Shown here piece after piece: positions 11,341-24,149 of a DNA stretch of 64,000 nt; position 1 is the stretch's first letter, and each line of letters begins with the position of its first letter. The notes beneath the pieces are model-generated. The model was not told the origin of the DNA and did not search any database. It saw nothing but the letters and a program-made list of their open reading frames with translations. Source of the stretch: Pegea sp. RAD2-039 (lineage: Eukaryota > Chordata > Thaliacea > Salpida > Salpidae); NCBI GenBank assembly GCA_034620365.1, contig JAQGEQ010000133.1, positions 181,290 to 245,289 on the forward strand, given 5' to 3'. The position numbers and the translations under genes were made by a program.

Positions 11341-12480
11341 ATGAGTGCTTATAAACTTAATCATTAAAAAAATAGATTTATTCTTTTAAATAATCAATAG
11401 ATAATATATTTAATAGTATTCAATAAGATAGCCAACTCAAAAAAAGTTTTTAATTTACTTTTTCTACTTTTTCGTTTTAATTCAACAAAAGTAGAACAAT
11501 TTTATCTGCTAATAAAAAGTATTTGTTAAAAATTAGAATATTATTTTCATCTTAGAATTTTATTAACAGTTAATTTTATTGAAAACTTAGATTTATCCAA
11601 AGCTAGAAATTTGAATGTGAAATATTTTGAAATAAATTTTTTTTCGGAAAACTATTAAAAGAAAAAAACAAAACATGAAAAAAATTTGGATAATTTTCCA
11701 AATTATTTTTTGTTTTTATGAAATTTCAATATTTATAAAATGTTAATTTAAGTTTGCTAGTAAAATCTACTATTTTTATTCCTGATTAATTTTATTTCTT
11801 TTGTTTATTTCTACTTTTTCATAATATTACCATTCTTGAAAAAAATTTGAAAATATTTTTTGTAAAACAACATTACTGATACTTAATATGCATGAAAAAA
11901 ATATTGTAATTAATAACGTTTGCTATTTAATATTTAAAATTTGAAACAGAAGGTTAGTTTTATCTTAATTTGATTTTTGTTTTTGTTCGTTTTTTTGAAC
12001 TTCAAAATCTAGAAGATTTCTAAAATTGTTCTTTTTGAAAGAAAATTGTTCTTATTGTTCTTTTTACTTAAAGTTGAAACACTAGAATGTCTTTAAAATA
12101 GTTAAAATAAAAGTCTTTTATTTTATAAAATCTTTTTTCGAAAAAATTTCATTTTCTTTAAAAAAAATCAAAAAAACTGTATTTTAACTCTTATGACGAT
12201 GGATAAAGTTAATTATCAGATTTAGAATAGGACTGAGAATAACATTTTAACAAAAATATTTTCAATTAACTCATTTATTGATGCTTTCTTTAGATTTAGT
12301 GAAACTACAGACTTACCAATTTTTACAGTTTATTTGAAATCAAATTTAATTATTGCGTGGAAACATTTCACCAATTTTATATCCATAATCTGAAAGTTGC
12401 TTTGGTGTTAATATACAAGTTTTTGTATTTGCAAAAGATGATAAACATTAAATTTTATTATTTATCATTTTAATTAGATC
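11341..12480. other. AT-rich spacer, nothing recognised
   Basis: No coding, RNA or repeat signal could be supported here. Confidence 0.5.
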
Positions 12481-12484
12481 AATA

Positions 12485-12900
12485 GTTCAGTGAACTTCTT
12501 TTAGTTATAAGATTAAAAAAATAAAACTTTTTGATTGTCTCTATAATTATTGGCTTTTTAGTTCTAAAACTGTTATTTGATTTTTAAACACTGCGGAGAT
12601 TTGTACGAGTTTTTGACAAAACTAATATAAGATTTAACACTTTTTAGTTTGGGATAATCATTATAAAAGCAATGCATAGAGAAAGAGTTTTTTATGTTTT
12701 TTTATACTACACAAAAATAATTTGAATCCTGATTTAGTGCTTTTCTCCTTACGGTGATAAATCAGTGTTTAACCCACAAATACTAGAATAAAAATACTTT
12801 TTATTAAGCAATTTTTAGCGCTAAATCTAATTGTCTTGCAAACCAATTTTTTTGAAAAATTTAATTTGAAGTCGACTAAGTGTCGATGTAACCTTTACTA
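12485..12900 (-). repeat. Module inverted relative to 41290-41730
   Basis: A long stretch around 12735-12830 (TTTCTCCTTACGGTGATAAA and flanks) is found reverse-complemented at 41390-41475. It contains the H3 cassette at 12774-12886. Confidence 0.75.
12774..12886 (-). repeat. Palindrome-TATA-core cassette, type H3
   Basis: Palindrome TCGAC-TAAGT-GTCGA is at 12872-12886. The core, ATTTGTGG on the minus strand, is at 12774-12781. The gap is about 90 nt. The TATA-like stretch is weak (AATAAAAAG). Confidence 0.6.
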
Positions 12901-12945
12901 ATAATAAATATTAATAATTATTAATATTATTAATATTAAAGTATT
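12898..12945. repeat. TAA/TTA low-complexity tract
   Basis: This is a run of TAATAA, AATATT and TTAATA units with internal dyad symmetry. Confidence 0.8.
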
Positions 12946-13329
12946 TTTAATCATGGTAGTCTGTAATTCGTAAATTAACTAATCCTAGATTCTGTTTCGT
13001 TTTTTAATAATCTTTTACTTTAGTAATTTGAAAGTGTAATTCTATCAAGCCAAAACTTCATTATTATCCACAGCAAAATTAATTGATTTAATCAATTAAA
13101 TGTATCTGTGAGTAAAACATCGTTCTTAATATATTTTACTTATTATTGTGATTACCGAAAATATTAACCTTTATTTTTATCTACATTTAATTAGTGAAGC
13201 TATATTTTAAAAACTCCTATCATTCTAACTGTATAACAATAAAATTAAGCAAGTTGTTTAATATTGTAAAATATGTTAAATAAATTTGAGATTTTTAAAC
13301 TTTTACTGAAAGTTTTTCTACGTGTCTTG

Positions 13330-13402
13330 GTAAAAGGTTGTTTTATTATAGTTAAACCATTTAATCATTTTTTCAAAGATTTTGTAAAAATTCAAGTCGT
13401 AT
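13330..13402 (+). repeat. Short module shared with 46070-46140
   Basis: About 70 bp are nearly identical, including AAAAGGTTGTTTTATTATAG. In the second copy this module directly precedes the decayed zinc-finger copy at 46155. Confidence 0.75.
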
Positions 13403-13729
13403 TTTGTTTTGCTGATGCTGAGTAAGTTTATAACCTTTTGGGTATATTTTTCTACTTAAATTTGTTTACAATTGTTGTGCTTTTCACATCATCACCTAGT
13501 CTTTGAATTTAATTAGAGAGAAACGTCGCTACGTCAAATGAACTTCATCATAATCAAACTTGCTTCTAAACTAGTTTCCTGTTTTCTAAGTGCAAACATA
13601 AGAAGCAAATATTAAACCAAATTAATAGTAACATTGTATTTAAATAACTATATCAAGTTTTTCTACTTTTGTTCAAAATTGTTGAGTTTTGCGTTTGATT
13701 TTTTATGAAAAAACAATATTTGATAATTA

Positions 13730-13839
13730 GATGCAAAAGTGCACTTTTCAAAAAAAATTACGAAAAATTGGGCTCGGGAAAAAAAGTATCATTATTCTAA
13801 AGGGTTATATATTATCTGCGTACAATCTTATGTTTGTGG
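13730..13839 (+). repeat. Palindrome-TATA-core cassette, type H1
   Basis: A decayed palindrome (GATGCA-AAAG-TGCACT) is at 13730-13745. TATATATTA is near 13806-13814. The core GTTTGTGG is at 13832-13839. The gap is about 86 nt. It faces the H2 cassette at 14205-14315. Confidence 0.65.
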
Positions 13840-14204
13840 TATCGTTAAGTTTTTGGTGTAATTTAATCAATTGAAAATGTTATTGAAAATATTATTGTTC
13901 TAATAATCTTGACTCAGTTTAAAATGAAGTATCAGTAACATAAATACTTTGATTTTTGTAGATTTGACATAACTAAAACTTTTTCATGGGAGTACTTAAT
14001 AATATCAAGATCAGAAAGACATTGAATCATAGTTCTAAAATAGTACCTTTATAGTCAACCCAACTTCAAAATTAAATATTTAAACTAAATAGACTAATAG
14101 ATATTACCAAATAATAAATATTATCTTTTACTTTTTTTTTGTCAAAAAAGAGTTTAACATAAAAAATACGGAATAAAAATTAACCAATTCGTTTAAACTT
14201 GAGC

Positions 14205-14315
14205 CCACAAACTCTAGATTGTAACCAAGTTGTTATAACCGAAATTTTCTTGGAATTCTTAGATCATTGTGCATATTGAATCTATGACATAATTTGAAGT
14301 TGAAACACTTTCAAC
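14205..14315 (-). repeat. Palindrome-TATA-core cassette, type H2
   Basis: Palindrome GTTGAAA-CAC-TTTCAAC is at 14299-14315, with a three-base loop. The core (minus strand) is at 14205-14212. TTATAAC lies about 22 nt upstream of the core. The gap is 86 nt. Confidence 0.7.
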
Positions 14316-14606
14316 GAAAATCGATTAAGTAAATAACAAGACTACCTTGATTTTAATTCTTTGCAAGTGGCAACATAAAAATGATTTATGTTGAATATTT
14401 ATTATTTTGGCGGAATCGTGAAACTGATAATTTGAAAGAATGTTTACAAGTAGTAAAAAAGTTTTAGCGAAATTAGTATTTTTAATATAGAAGTTTTAAA
14501 TATGTTGTTCAATCCGGATAATTAGAAACTTTCTTCTTTGGATAGTTTAGTAGGAATAAGTTTTAAAAAATAACTTTACAAAACAATAATTCAAAACTTT
14601 CATTTT

Positions 14607-14620
14607 CCGCTAGTGGGCGC
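14607..14620 (+). promoter_or_regulatory. CTCF-like core motif
   Basis: The sequence is CCGCTAGTGGGCGC, differing from the CTCF core at positions 3 and 8. It sits in the IR-1 spacer near the start of the right arm. Confidence 0.4.
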
Positions 14621-16944
14621 TAGATGAGATCTTTTATTAAACAGTTAACCAAATAATTAAATGGTTGATTCATTTGTTATAATTTTTATATATATCTATA
14701 ATAGTTTTATGTCAAAACAATCTTTATTAAATCTTAAAATAGTTTTATTGTCCCGATGTTTAATGATTTCGATTGAATGATATTAAAAAGTAATAAAGAA
14801 ATAGAAATGTTGCTGCTTAAATTATTTCATCTGAAATATACGTAGAAATACTAATTTTGTAAAATAAAAGTTTTTATATTTGAAAACATTCTGTTATATT
14901 ATAATTCTGTTATTTATTGCAATTTTCGAGGATTGCTTTTAAGAGTAATTTAGTAACAAAAAGTTTTTTTTTGTGAGTTAAGTTCCATTTCTGGTCTTTT
15001 TAAAAAAGGAGATGTTTGTATGAAAACGCCTTTTCTAACTAAAGCATATACAACTTATTGAAAACAAGACAAACAGATTACTACAAGTAAAATAATTCAA
15101 TTTTTCAAACAAAAGGATAACTTTAAATTTTCTGAAAACTTGTAGAGAATTTCTGATTAACTTTATCAAATAAAAAGTTGATAAATATTGTTGACGTCGA
15201 AAAAGGTGTTCAACTATTGAGAAACATTAAGAACCTCTTTTGCAAAGAGAAACTTTTTGTTTTAAAAATTTTTTGTTTTTACTTAGATTTCAGACTAAAA
15301 AAACAATTAAATTTTAAAGCAAATTTTTTATTTTTTATTTCTTTTTTATTAGTTATTTTTGTATACATATTTTATTAAAAAAAATGAAACTTATTTGTCA
15401 ACAAAAGTTTTTTCAAAAAAATTATAAGAAAATATTCTCCTAAACTTGATTCAAAAACTGTAAATTGCAACAAACTGATAAGAAATGAAAAGTAAAGAAT
15501 ATTTCAATTAGTATTTAAGGTTTTTAGCTGATTATAGATTTAATGTTAAGTTTCCTATAAACAAAACTTCATTTATTAAGTAAATTGAATATCTTGAGTT
15601 TTCATTCTTTAAAAAAGTTGACATACAAAATCTGTATTGTTGTGAACCTATTAATATAATTGCATTTGATAATTACGAATAAAAACTTTTCTTTGAGTAA
15701 AATAAGTATTTCTAATCATAATTCTAGTTAAAGTAGAAAACTAAGCAGCAAATATAATATTTATAAATAATAAACTACTAATTACAAGTATATAATACTA
15801 TATAATTTGTTTCTGCAATTATTAATCGTAATAAAGTTGAAGCAATCTTTTAATCAACAAATAGAATTATGTTATTTAGCCAATGAAGGTTGCTGTAAAT
15901 GTTAATTACATATTTGCTCAATGATATTAAACTTTCAAATAAAAAAAGTTTGATTTAATTTTTACTACTTCTTTTGGTTTAGACTTATTGCTTGTGATCT
16001 ACTGAAAAAAAAAACTTACTGTAAAAATAAAAAAGTATGAAGATATTTTTAAAACAACTATGAACACGTTTTTTCTTAAAATTTGTTTCAACAGTTGTAT
16101 AACTTATTCAAATCATAATGATGTCACTTATGAGGCCTCTATACTCAACTTAAGATTTTGTGAATTCAAAAAAAGACAATTTAACTTATTTTAAAAATAT
16201 GAGTTTTTGTTTTTCATTAAAAACAAAGTAAGCTAGATATCTGTTTTTTATGTTGAGTAATTTTTCTTAGTTTCATATAAAATTTCAATAATAATTTTAA
16301 CTCCTAAAAGAATAAGTAAGGGCCCTAAAATAAAATGTTTAGATAAAAGAAATGTTTTAATAATTAGCTTAACAATTTGGTTATTAATAAGCTCCTTGTA
16401 TATAACTTTTTAATTATATTTTATAAATGAAATAACAATTCGATTAACAACAATTGTTCATCTAATCATCAATTTTCTTTTGAAATTTGTCAACTGCTAT
16501 TTGCAGTTTCTAAACAATAAGTATTTTAGCACGAGTCTTGATACAGGATTTTTTTAAAGAATAAAATCGAAATATGTAAACATGGTATAAGTCTGTCGTT
16601 TGTGGTGCTTGAAATCTAAACAAGTTTAACATTTTTTAAGAAAGTACAATGTAATCGGTGTACAAAATTATTGCATGTAATACCAAAACATGTTAACTTC
16701 TTTTACTTTTAATAAAGCAAATTCTTTTAATTTAATCTGAAATATCAGACAATGCCAATTGAAAAACTGTTACTAAATATATTCGTGTTACTTAAACAAA
16801 GAAAATTTTCTGCTAACATTAGAAATTATGTTTATTATGGAAACTAAACTATAAATTGAATCTGATGTTATTTGAAATAATTAGTTAATTTGAAATTTCA
16901 TCTTTAACGATTTAACTCTGTATAAAAAATAATTACAAAAAAAG

Positions 16945-17740
16945 TTTAACCAATTATTCTTTAACTATAAAAATGAAAAAAAAATAATATTTTGCTTTGT
17001 TGCAAAAAACATCCACCAATGTACAAATTGTACATTTTGTTAAAGTGGTTCAATAAAATGCTAATTAATTCTCAAAGATTTGTTGTTGTAACTAAAATAC
17101 GATAACCGTTAGGTGGCGCAAAGAGTAAAAAGATGTAATTATAATTTTTTGATTAGAAAATAGATAATATACATGTTTTAGTAAATATCTAAACTATTCA
17201 CAATAATAAAGTTACTTAAACTTTTAAAGTTACTTACTTACAAGCAACTTAGAATTTGTAGATATGAATTCAAAAATTTCACCAAAAAGTGAAAACAGTT
17301 TTGTACATGCAACAAAATAAATATTTGTATTAAACAATATACCACATTAAAGTATAAAACAAATTATTTATTTCAGAAAACTTATCAAAGCTGTTGTCTT
17401 GGAGACATGAAATGCATTAATATTTTGAAATTTAAAAATTAGTAACTGGTGCCATCGACATTTAGTCGATTCCAAAATATCTTCTTTCAAAAGTTGAAAT
17501 TTTAATTCATCTACTTTTGTAAAATTGTTTAATAAAATGTAATTTAAGACAATTAATTTGTAAAATAATTTTTTCTAAAACTTTTTACAAAATTATGAAC
17601 ATAAAAGTTTTAATAAAAACGTTTAATAACTATCCCTTAAAATATTTGATGTTATAAAACTGTACAAACAATTATGAGACTCATCAAAGGCCAAACTGTA
17701 TTTTTGTATAATCTGAAAATTAGCAAAACGATCTGATTAT
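16945..17740 (+). repeat. Family C repeat, copy 1 (extra segment in right arm)
   Basis: This segment is absent from the left IR-1 arm between about 6590 and 6600, so it looks like a roughly 0.8-kb insertion. Other copies are 26400-27050 (inverted) and 35220-36010 (direct). It contains a CTCF-like site (17106-17119) and an H3 palindrome, ATCGAC-ATTTA-GTCGAT, at 17454-17470. Confidence 0.75.
17106..17119 (+). promoter_or_regulatory. CTCF-like core motif
   Basis: The sequence is CCGTTAGGTGGCGC, with differences at core positions 3 and 4. The equivalent site is decayed in the other family C copies (35442-35455 and 26806-26819). Confidence 0.4.
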
Positions 17741-17814
17741 TATAAATAATTAGTATTTTTAATACAAAAATAATTATTAAAAATTGAAGAATAAATTAAT
17801 GCAGAACAGATCTG

Positions 17815-18315
17815 AATTATTTTTTAATATCCTACAAAGTTATCCAAAAGTTGAGATTTTTATTGTACACTTTTAAGAAAAATGTAGAACATTGCTTAAC
17901 TGTAAACTATAAAGTCTAACTTTACAAAATAAAAGATATTAAAGAAAACTTCAACAAACGGATATAGTTGTGTTTTAATGTAAAACAACGTTAACAACTT
18001 AAGTAAAATCATAAGAACATAGTGTATAAAGTTCGAAACACAGAAATGTTTAGTAGATTGAAAAATCTGTGTGTCAAAATACAGAGGATTTCTAAATAAA
18101 CAATTTAGCACTAGATTTTATAGTTAGTCTTTTATGTTTCATAATTTTTGAATCAGAAACTCACATCTCTCCAATATTTGATTTATCAACATCTTTATCA
18201 AAAGCTAAAAAACCCTATTTCGTGTTTAACATCAAATTAAAAGTAATTTTAAAATTAACGTAATACAAATTTTTATAAACATTTAATATTATCCAGTTAC
18301 AATCATATAATATTC
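17815..18315 (-). repeat. Dispersed module G, inverted copy
   Basis: This is the reverse complement of 6005-6530 and 25150-25690. The minus-strand open frame at 17896-18111 falls inside it and is not conserved between copies. Confidence 0.7.
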
Positions 18316-18439
18316 TTTTGAATTAAATTAAAAGTAACTTTACAATTTCTTATAACTTTTAAAAATTTACTTTAAATGTATTTTTATCAACAATAAGTTA
18401 TAATTAAAGCTAAAATAAATTTTTCGTTTTAAACTGATG

Positions 18440-18550
18440 CCACAAACTGTAGATTACGACAAAGAAATAAATAAGGAAATATTAAAAAAAATTTAGTGTT
18501 TGCATAGCTCCATCTGGATGAACTATTTTTGAGTTGAAATACTTTTCAAC
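18440..18550 (-). repeat. Palindrome-TATA-core cassette, type H2
   Basis: Palindrome GTTGAAA-TACT-TTTCAAC is at 18533-18550, core (minus strand) at 18440-18447, gap 85-86 nt. It is the IR-1 mirror of 5788-5899. Confidence 0.65.
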
Positions 18551-20286
18551 AAAAATAATCGATTAGTAAATAAGTTCAGTAATTTAAGCCTCCGGTTTAT
18601 GCAAATGATAAGATAAAAATAAATTAGGTGAAAAATTTATTCCGATGTTTTAAACATATTGTAAATATTGTTACATAATGCTTACAAAATGAAAATTTTT
18701 TAACACTTGGTAAAAAGTGAATTATTTGTCAACAAAAGGTTTTTACTTAAAATAACAAAAAAATAATGCTTTTAAATTTAATCCTACAAACACTAAATTG
18801 CATTAAACTTATGAGAAATGAAAAGTAGAAAAATCTCGGTTATATTTAAAAATTTTAAGTTTCCTAGAAATTAAATGTTTTGAATTTCTATTTAGAATTC
18901 AGAATAAGAAAACAAAAAACATTAACAAATATCCATATTTTTTATATCATGAAATCATTAAATATCATTTCGACAATTCTATTTTTAATCCTCTGGAAAG
19001 CTAAACACAGCTGACTAATATCAAGAAAGTTACAAATATTCTTTCATCAGATAAACAATCAAAAATATTGTTTCGTTTCTCGATTGTAAAAATTCTAAAT
19101 TTTTAAAGTTGACAATTCAATTTGCAAAAAGTTAAAATTAATGTAATATGAAATATACTAATGAATATACGAAGTAATATGAATTACTAAACTATTTTAA
19201 GTAATCAAGACATACTAATAAAATTATTTTTAAAAATTTGATTAAAACATTATTTATTCTCAATTAAATGTTTTAAAAATCAATCTGTTAAATAAGTATT
19301 TTATTTAAGTTGATTTAAACATTAAAACCGAAATATATTTAAACAAATTATTTTCAATATATAAACCAGACTTTAAGACTAGAATTCTTTTTGAAGTTCA
19401 TACAGCACTTTGAAGTAGATATGGAGATACATAAAAGTAAAAAAACTTTTTATGGAGATTTCAGGTGCAGCAGCAAAAGGAGATCTATTAGATTGTGATT
19501 CTCTTATCATAATTTAAATAGTAACTAGAAAAAAAAATTTTAAAGTGATCATAATCCCTAACTACTAATATCGAATAATATTTTAAAACAAAAATTTCTT
19601 GAAACAAATATAAGATATAAAAACTAAAATTTCTTGAAAAATATTTATTTCAATATACATCTATATCAACAATAAACAATTTCGATTAAGTTTTTTTTTT
19701 CAAATAGTTAAATGTTGAAAAGATACAATTAAATTTTTATAAAAGTTAATATTTCTATTTATATTTTAGAATTGAAAAAAAAGAAAACCATGCAAAAAGT
19801 TTATTTTGGTTTTTAAATATTATGTATTAAATTTTGTATTTTTTTTTATCTGGTTTTATATAAATACCAGCTTAGAAAATCTTTTATGAGACATTATTTA
19901 CATACTATTATGCATTTGAGACAATTGACTAAAATTATAAATATCCATTTTTATACAGAATTTATAAATTATAAAAAAAAGTTAAAATAAAATTACATAA
20001 TTAAAATTACACCAGTCCTAAAAGTAAGTTTTTTATATTAGATTAACCCTAATTGTTCGCCTTGCGAAATATCTTTTAAATCTACTGTAAACAAGTCGTA
20101 AGAAAAATATTTACTCAAATACTTTTTCTTAACTTCAGATTATGAAACATTCTGGTGATCAACCCACTTTTTAAAGATTATTTACTTAAAAGCAGGTCTA
20201 GTTTTAATGCTCAAGTTAGTTTAAAGCAATTGACTAAATAGATTATTTAAGTTTCAGCTTCAGTTATTTTAGCAAAATTGTTCTAT

Positions 20287-20300
20287 CCGCTAGATGGCGC
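20287..20300 (+). promoter_or_regulatory. CTCF-like core motif
   Basis: CCGCTAGATGGCGC is identical in all 14 bases to the mirror copy at 4019-4032, although the flanking arms have diverged. Confidence 0.5.
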
Positions 20301-20929
20301 AAACAGTCGAAATTAGAAAAACAAAAAAAAGCAAAACAAAAATTACAATTTTTAGATTTTCTTAATGAATCAACCATTGAAAATTCAATTTATTCTAAAC
20401 TGTATACATTATCTATGTTTTTTAAATTACTTTTACTTTTAATTCTAAAAAAATATGGTTTATTAGTTAAAATGTATATCATTAAACAAAAGTTAGAAAT
20501 TTCTTTTTTCTTCAGATAAACTTTAACAACTTCAGAATTTGATGTAATAAAGCTATTTCATCTTATAACTATTAATTAATATCTTGTTAATTTAATTGAA
20601 TCCTCTTAATTTAATGAAAAAATCATTTTTGTTTCAAAATAAAGAAATAAAGATAATTATTTTGTGAATAGTTAGATATTCAATTAAAGCAAAAATTATA
20701 ATCATTGAACTTTTATTTTCAATTGAATAAAGCATGAGTAATCTTTGATGAAACTACAAACAAAGGAGTTGGTACAGCTCATTTATAACTGTATACTTTT
20801 ATTATGATGTGTATAAATTTTATTACAATATCTTAGTTATCGTTAGTTTTAATGTGTAAAGTCGTCAAGTGATAATTGTAAATTTAGAAAATTATCCAAA
20901 TTGTTAAAACCTGTTCATCACATAGTAAA

Positions 20930-21500
20930 AAATCTGTCATATTACCAATAACATGTTTACCGACATATTTTGTGATGAATAATAACTCAAGTTATTAAAC
21001 TTATTTGCTACTTAAAGTTTCGTTGTAAAGTACTTTAGCTCAAAACTTGAAAACTTTGCAATCCTTTACGAAAGATTGAGTTTTATTTTACTTTTCACTT
21101 ATAATAAACGTTGTTGCAATCTGAAGTGTATGGGATCAAGTTCAAATGAAATTAATTTTATAATTTTCTTGATAAGCAATTGGTTGAAAAATATTGTTCA
21201 AATTGAAAATTTGATTTTAAAGGTGATAAGAAAATTTTTTTATAAGTTTACTATTATACAAATAAAATTAGTTTAATTTTTTTGATCAAATTTTATTTCA
21301 TTCAGATTTAAATTTATTCTACTTCGATGATTAAAATTAAAAATAATCAGTCGTACTGACGATCAAAAATTAAATCAAAAGCCATGTGACTTTTTGTTTT
21401 TAAAAATAAGACTTTTATAAGACTCACAGATTATTTTCGTTTGATCTTCAAATTAACTTAAAAGTCATACAAACCTTTAAAGTAATTTAATCAGCTGCTA
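20930..21500 (+). repeat. Composite repeat E, internal fragment
   Basis: This corresponds to 34000-34590 of the fuller copy and is the IR-1 partner of about 1640-2210. The end portions present in the left arm are missing here. Confidence 0.7.
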
Positions 21501-21524
21501 CTAAAGTATTAGATATTTGTTAAA

Positions 21525-21775
21525 CATTTATAAACAGTTTATTTACATTAGTCTTAAAAGGCAAGTTTTTTGTAGTAACTTTTTTGTATGTTTAAATATT
21601 TTAAAATAGCTTTAAACTCTTCAATTAACACACTTGTTTGATACAACCTTTTAAATGTTGAAATCTTGTAGTAAAGCAAAAATATTTTGAAGAAACTTGT
21701 TTATATAACAGAGCAGAAAAAAATTTTGCATCAAAGTATTTAAATTAATTGTTTGTAAAGTATTTTATTTGTAAG
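21525..21775 (+). repeat. Dispersed module T, copy 2
   Basis: This is the inverted partner of 97-345 and a direct copy of 37010-37235. Confidence 0.75.
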
Positions 21776-22480
21776 ACTTTTCATGTTCTGTTCTCTTAAG
21801 GATTCTAGTTTTAATAAAAAATAATTGGAATAATCAAAAATCGACTTTTTGTCCGAAGATCGACAAATTTGGATACTGAAAAGCCTGATTTAGCCGTTTT
21901 TAATTTGTATTTTATCAAATTATCTAACTACGATTTTCTCTGTATTTATCTGCAAATAAACTGCAGATGAAACAAGAGAAGAAACAGTTTTCAGTAATCC
22001 TGAACTAAAATTAATTTATTAAGTTACTATAGTATTTCTATATTATATTATTATACCTTAATTATTTTTATTTCACTAATTTCAAAGTTATTAAAACGTT
22101 TATTTAAATCATTACAAAAAAGTTTATCAACAACAAATTAATTCTAAAATTGTAAAAACAAATTCGTTTAAGCTTGACCCCACAAACTTAGGATTACGAC
22201 AAAGTGATAAATAAGGATATAAAAAAAACTTTAAACTAAAAATAAATGAATTTTTAAAACCTAATTGTTGAAATATTGTTCAACGAAAATTCTCTTACTA
22301 AAGAAGTTGAAGAACTTCAGTTTCTATTATGTAGAAAAAACGACAAAAAAATAATTTCATTTATTTTTGTAAAGATATATCTGATAATCTGACAAGACGT
22401 TCAAAAAGTTAACTTTCAGTTAATCAAAGAAAATTATTTATGGCATCACTAATATCTGCTTCATATTGAGTTTTATTTGA
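21600..22480. repeat. IR-2 left arm
   Basis: 21870-22060 is the reverse complement of about 31790-31990, and 22140-22480 is the reverse complement of 30260-30650. The pair sums differ by about 1.1 kb, so the right arm carries an extra segment (about 30650-31780). Confidence 0.7.
22180..22284 (-). repeat. Palindrome-TATA-core cassette, type H2
   Basis: Six-base stem GTTGAA...TTCAAC is at 22267-22284 (loop ATATTG), core (minus strand) at 22180-22187, gap about 80 nt. Its IR-2 partner is the cassette at 30478-30588. Confidence 0.6.
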
Positions 22481-24149
22481 AATTTCATTTCTTATTATTA
22501 AAAAAATTAACTTTAAATCTTAGAATTATTTCTAATTTGTAAGTACTTTAAATAAAAACTTATATTAATGAATAATATATTATAATAAAAATCTAAAAGT
22601 AACACTAAAAGAAATAACTTCAGTAATTTTAATTTTTATGATTGAACAAATCAGTTGTTTTGCTAATTTTACTTTATATTTTCCATCTGTTTATCAAAAA
22701 GGTATTTTTCAAAATAAGAATAAATAAGATTTTGCTTTTCTTGAGATTGTTTGATGATTTACAATTCTACTTTTTAATATTAATTTTCATTTTTTTTTAT
22801 TTACTTTTTTTTTTATTCAATAAAAATTTTTTACTCCAAAAATATTAGTTTAAATTAGAAAAAAAAAATCATAATTGTTCGTAATTCAATGTTTCAATTA
22901 TATTTGTATCACTAAAACTCTAACTTGTAGAATCTTCCTAATTTTAATTAAATATTAAAATTAATAATAAATAATAATAATAATAAATAATTATGGAAAA
23001 AGCTAAATTATAACAACGCTAATATACCAAACAGCGGTCTATTCATATTTCTAAGTAGATTTTTTTAAATCCATTTTATTTTTGATAGATTTGTATAAAT
23101 ATTTAATAATAGTTAATAAATATTAAATATATCAAGTTTTAGATCAAGTTGTAATGTCGTAAAAAAGAATAGTATCTGAATGATAGGCCCAAAGTTCCAA
23201 AACAAGAAATTTTTCTTTATAAATATATATAAGCTTCCCAATCGGTTAGTATTCACAATTTAAAAATAAAATATTCAAATGGTTTTTGACTTAATTTCTA
23301 AAAGTCTTCATTTATCAGCGCCACAAATTTTTTTTGAATAATCAAATCAAATATTAATTTACAAAGATTCAATTCAAACTTGAAAAAAATGAGATTACTT
23401 ACAAACAAATATTTTTATCTAAAAGTACAAAAAATATCTCGTTTAAACTTGACCCCACAAACTCTAGATTAAAACAAAATTATAAATGCTGACAAATTTG
23501 GCAAAATCTTATATTTTAATGTTCTCATGGTAGCTATTTTTGGAGTTGAAAACTTTTTCAATGAAATTTTATTTAAAAGTAAATTTATTTACGAGTAAAT
23601 TTAGTTTTTATTTTGTAAAAAACTGAAGTAAAAACAATTGATGTCAGAATTTTGTTTTCTTGTTTCTAAACATGTTACTAATAATGTGACAAAAATTTTA
23701 CAAATAGAAAACTTTCCTTTCAGCAAAAAGAGTATTTGCAATTAAACTTCAACTGAAAATGAATTTAACGTAAAAAAATCGTTATTTTTATTTATTTTTG
23801 ATATCACTAAAATCAAATAAGTTAAACATCATTTCAAAAAACCTACTTTCAATGCTGTAAATACTTTAATGCAGTAGATAATTATTTGGAAACTTTTCAA
23901 TTTCTAACCCATTTAATTTTTTAGTCTCCCAAGTAATATTAATTAACCAAAACATTAAACATAAACTAAATTATTACAAATTTTACAAATCTTTTAGTAA
24001 ATCATTTAAGGACTAATAGTTGGTTTGATATTTGGTATTGTAGTAAATGTATAATTTTCATAATTATAAGTTATAAACTAGATATTCTTTATTCACATTC
24101 TAATTACGATTAATAAATATGTCAATATCCTTGCAAAAAAAACAGAACT
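22481..24149. other. AT-rich region with scattered repeat traces
   Basis: I recognise only a (TAA)n microsatellite at 22970-22993 and a decayed H2-type cassette (core CCACAAAC on the plus strand at 23455-23462, imperfect palindrome near 23543). The open frame at 22642-22848 is hydrophobic, begins at a non-ATG codon and is not credible. Confidence 0.5.
22970..22993. repeat. (TAA)n microsatellite
   Basis: This is an imperfect run of TAA units. Confidence 0.85.

Larger units (their letters stand above)
8221..15239. other. Spacer between the IR-1 arms
   Basis: I find no continuous arm-to-arm pairing here. It contains dispersed modules (8690-8770, 12485-12900, 13330-13402, 13690-14320), a pair of CRE sites (11202-11225) and a CTCF-like motif (14607-14620). 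No protein-coding gene is visible: the longest open frames, about 100 codons or fewer, are composed of AT-biased codons. Confidence 0.7.
15240..21866. repeat. Right arm of giant inverted repeat (IR-1)
   Basis: This is the reverse-complement partner of 1-8220. Compared with the left arm it lacks two segments (those at 349-1622 and about 2210-3430) and carries one extra segment of about 0.8 kb (16945-17740). Homology to sequence that would pair with positions left of the window probably continues past 21866, because 21870-22060 resembles other repeat copies rather than unique DNA. Confidence 0.9.

Noticed and set aside
1-21866. Assembly fold-back artefact as the cause of the giant palindrome
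   Set aside because: Arms differ by many substitutions and by several indels of 0.8-1.3 kb, which an artefact would not create.
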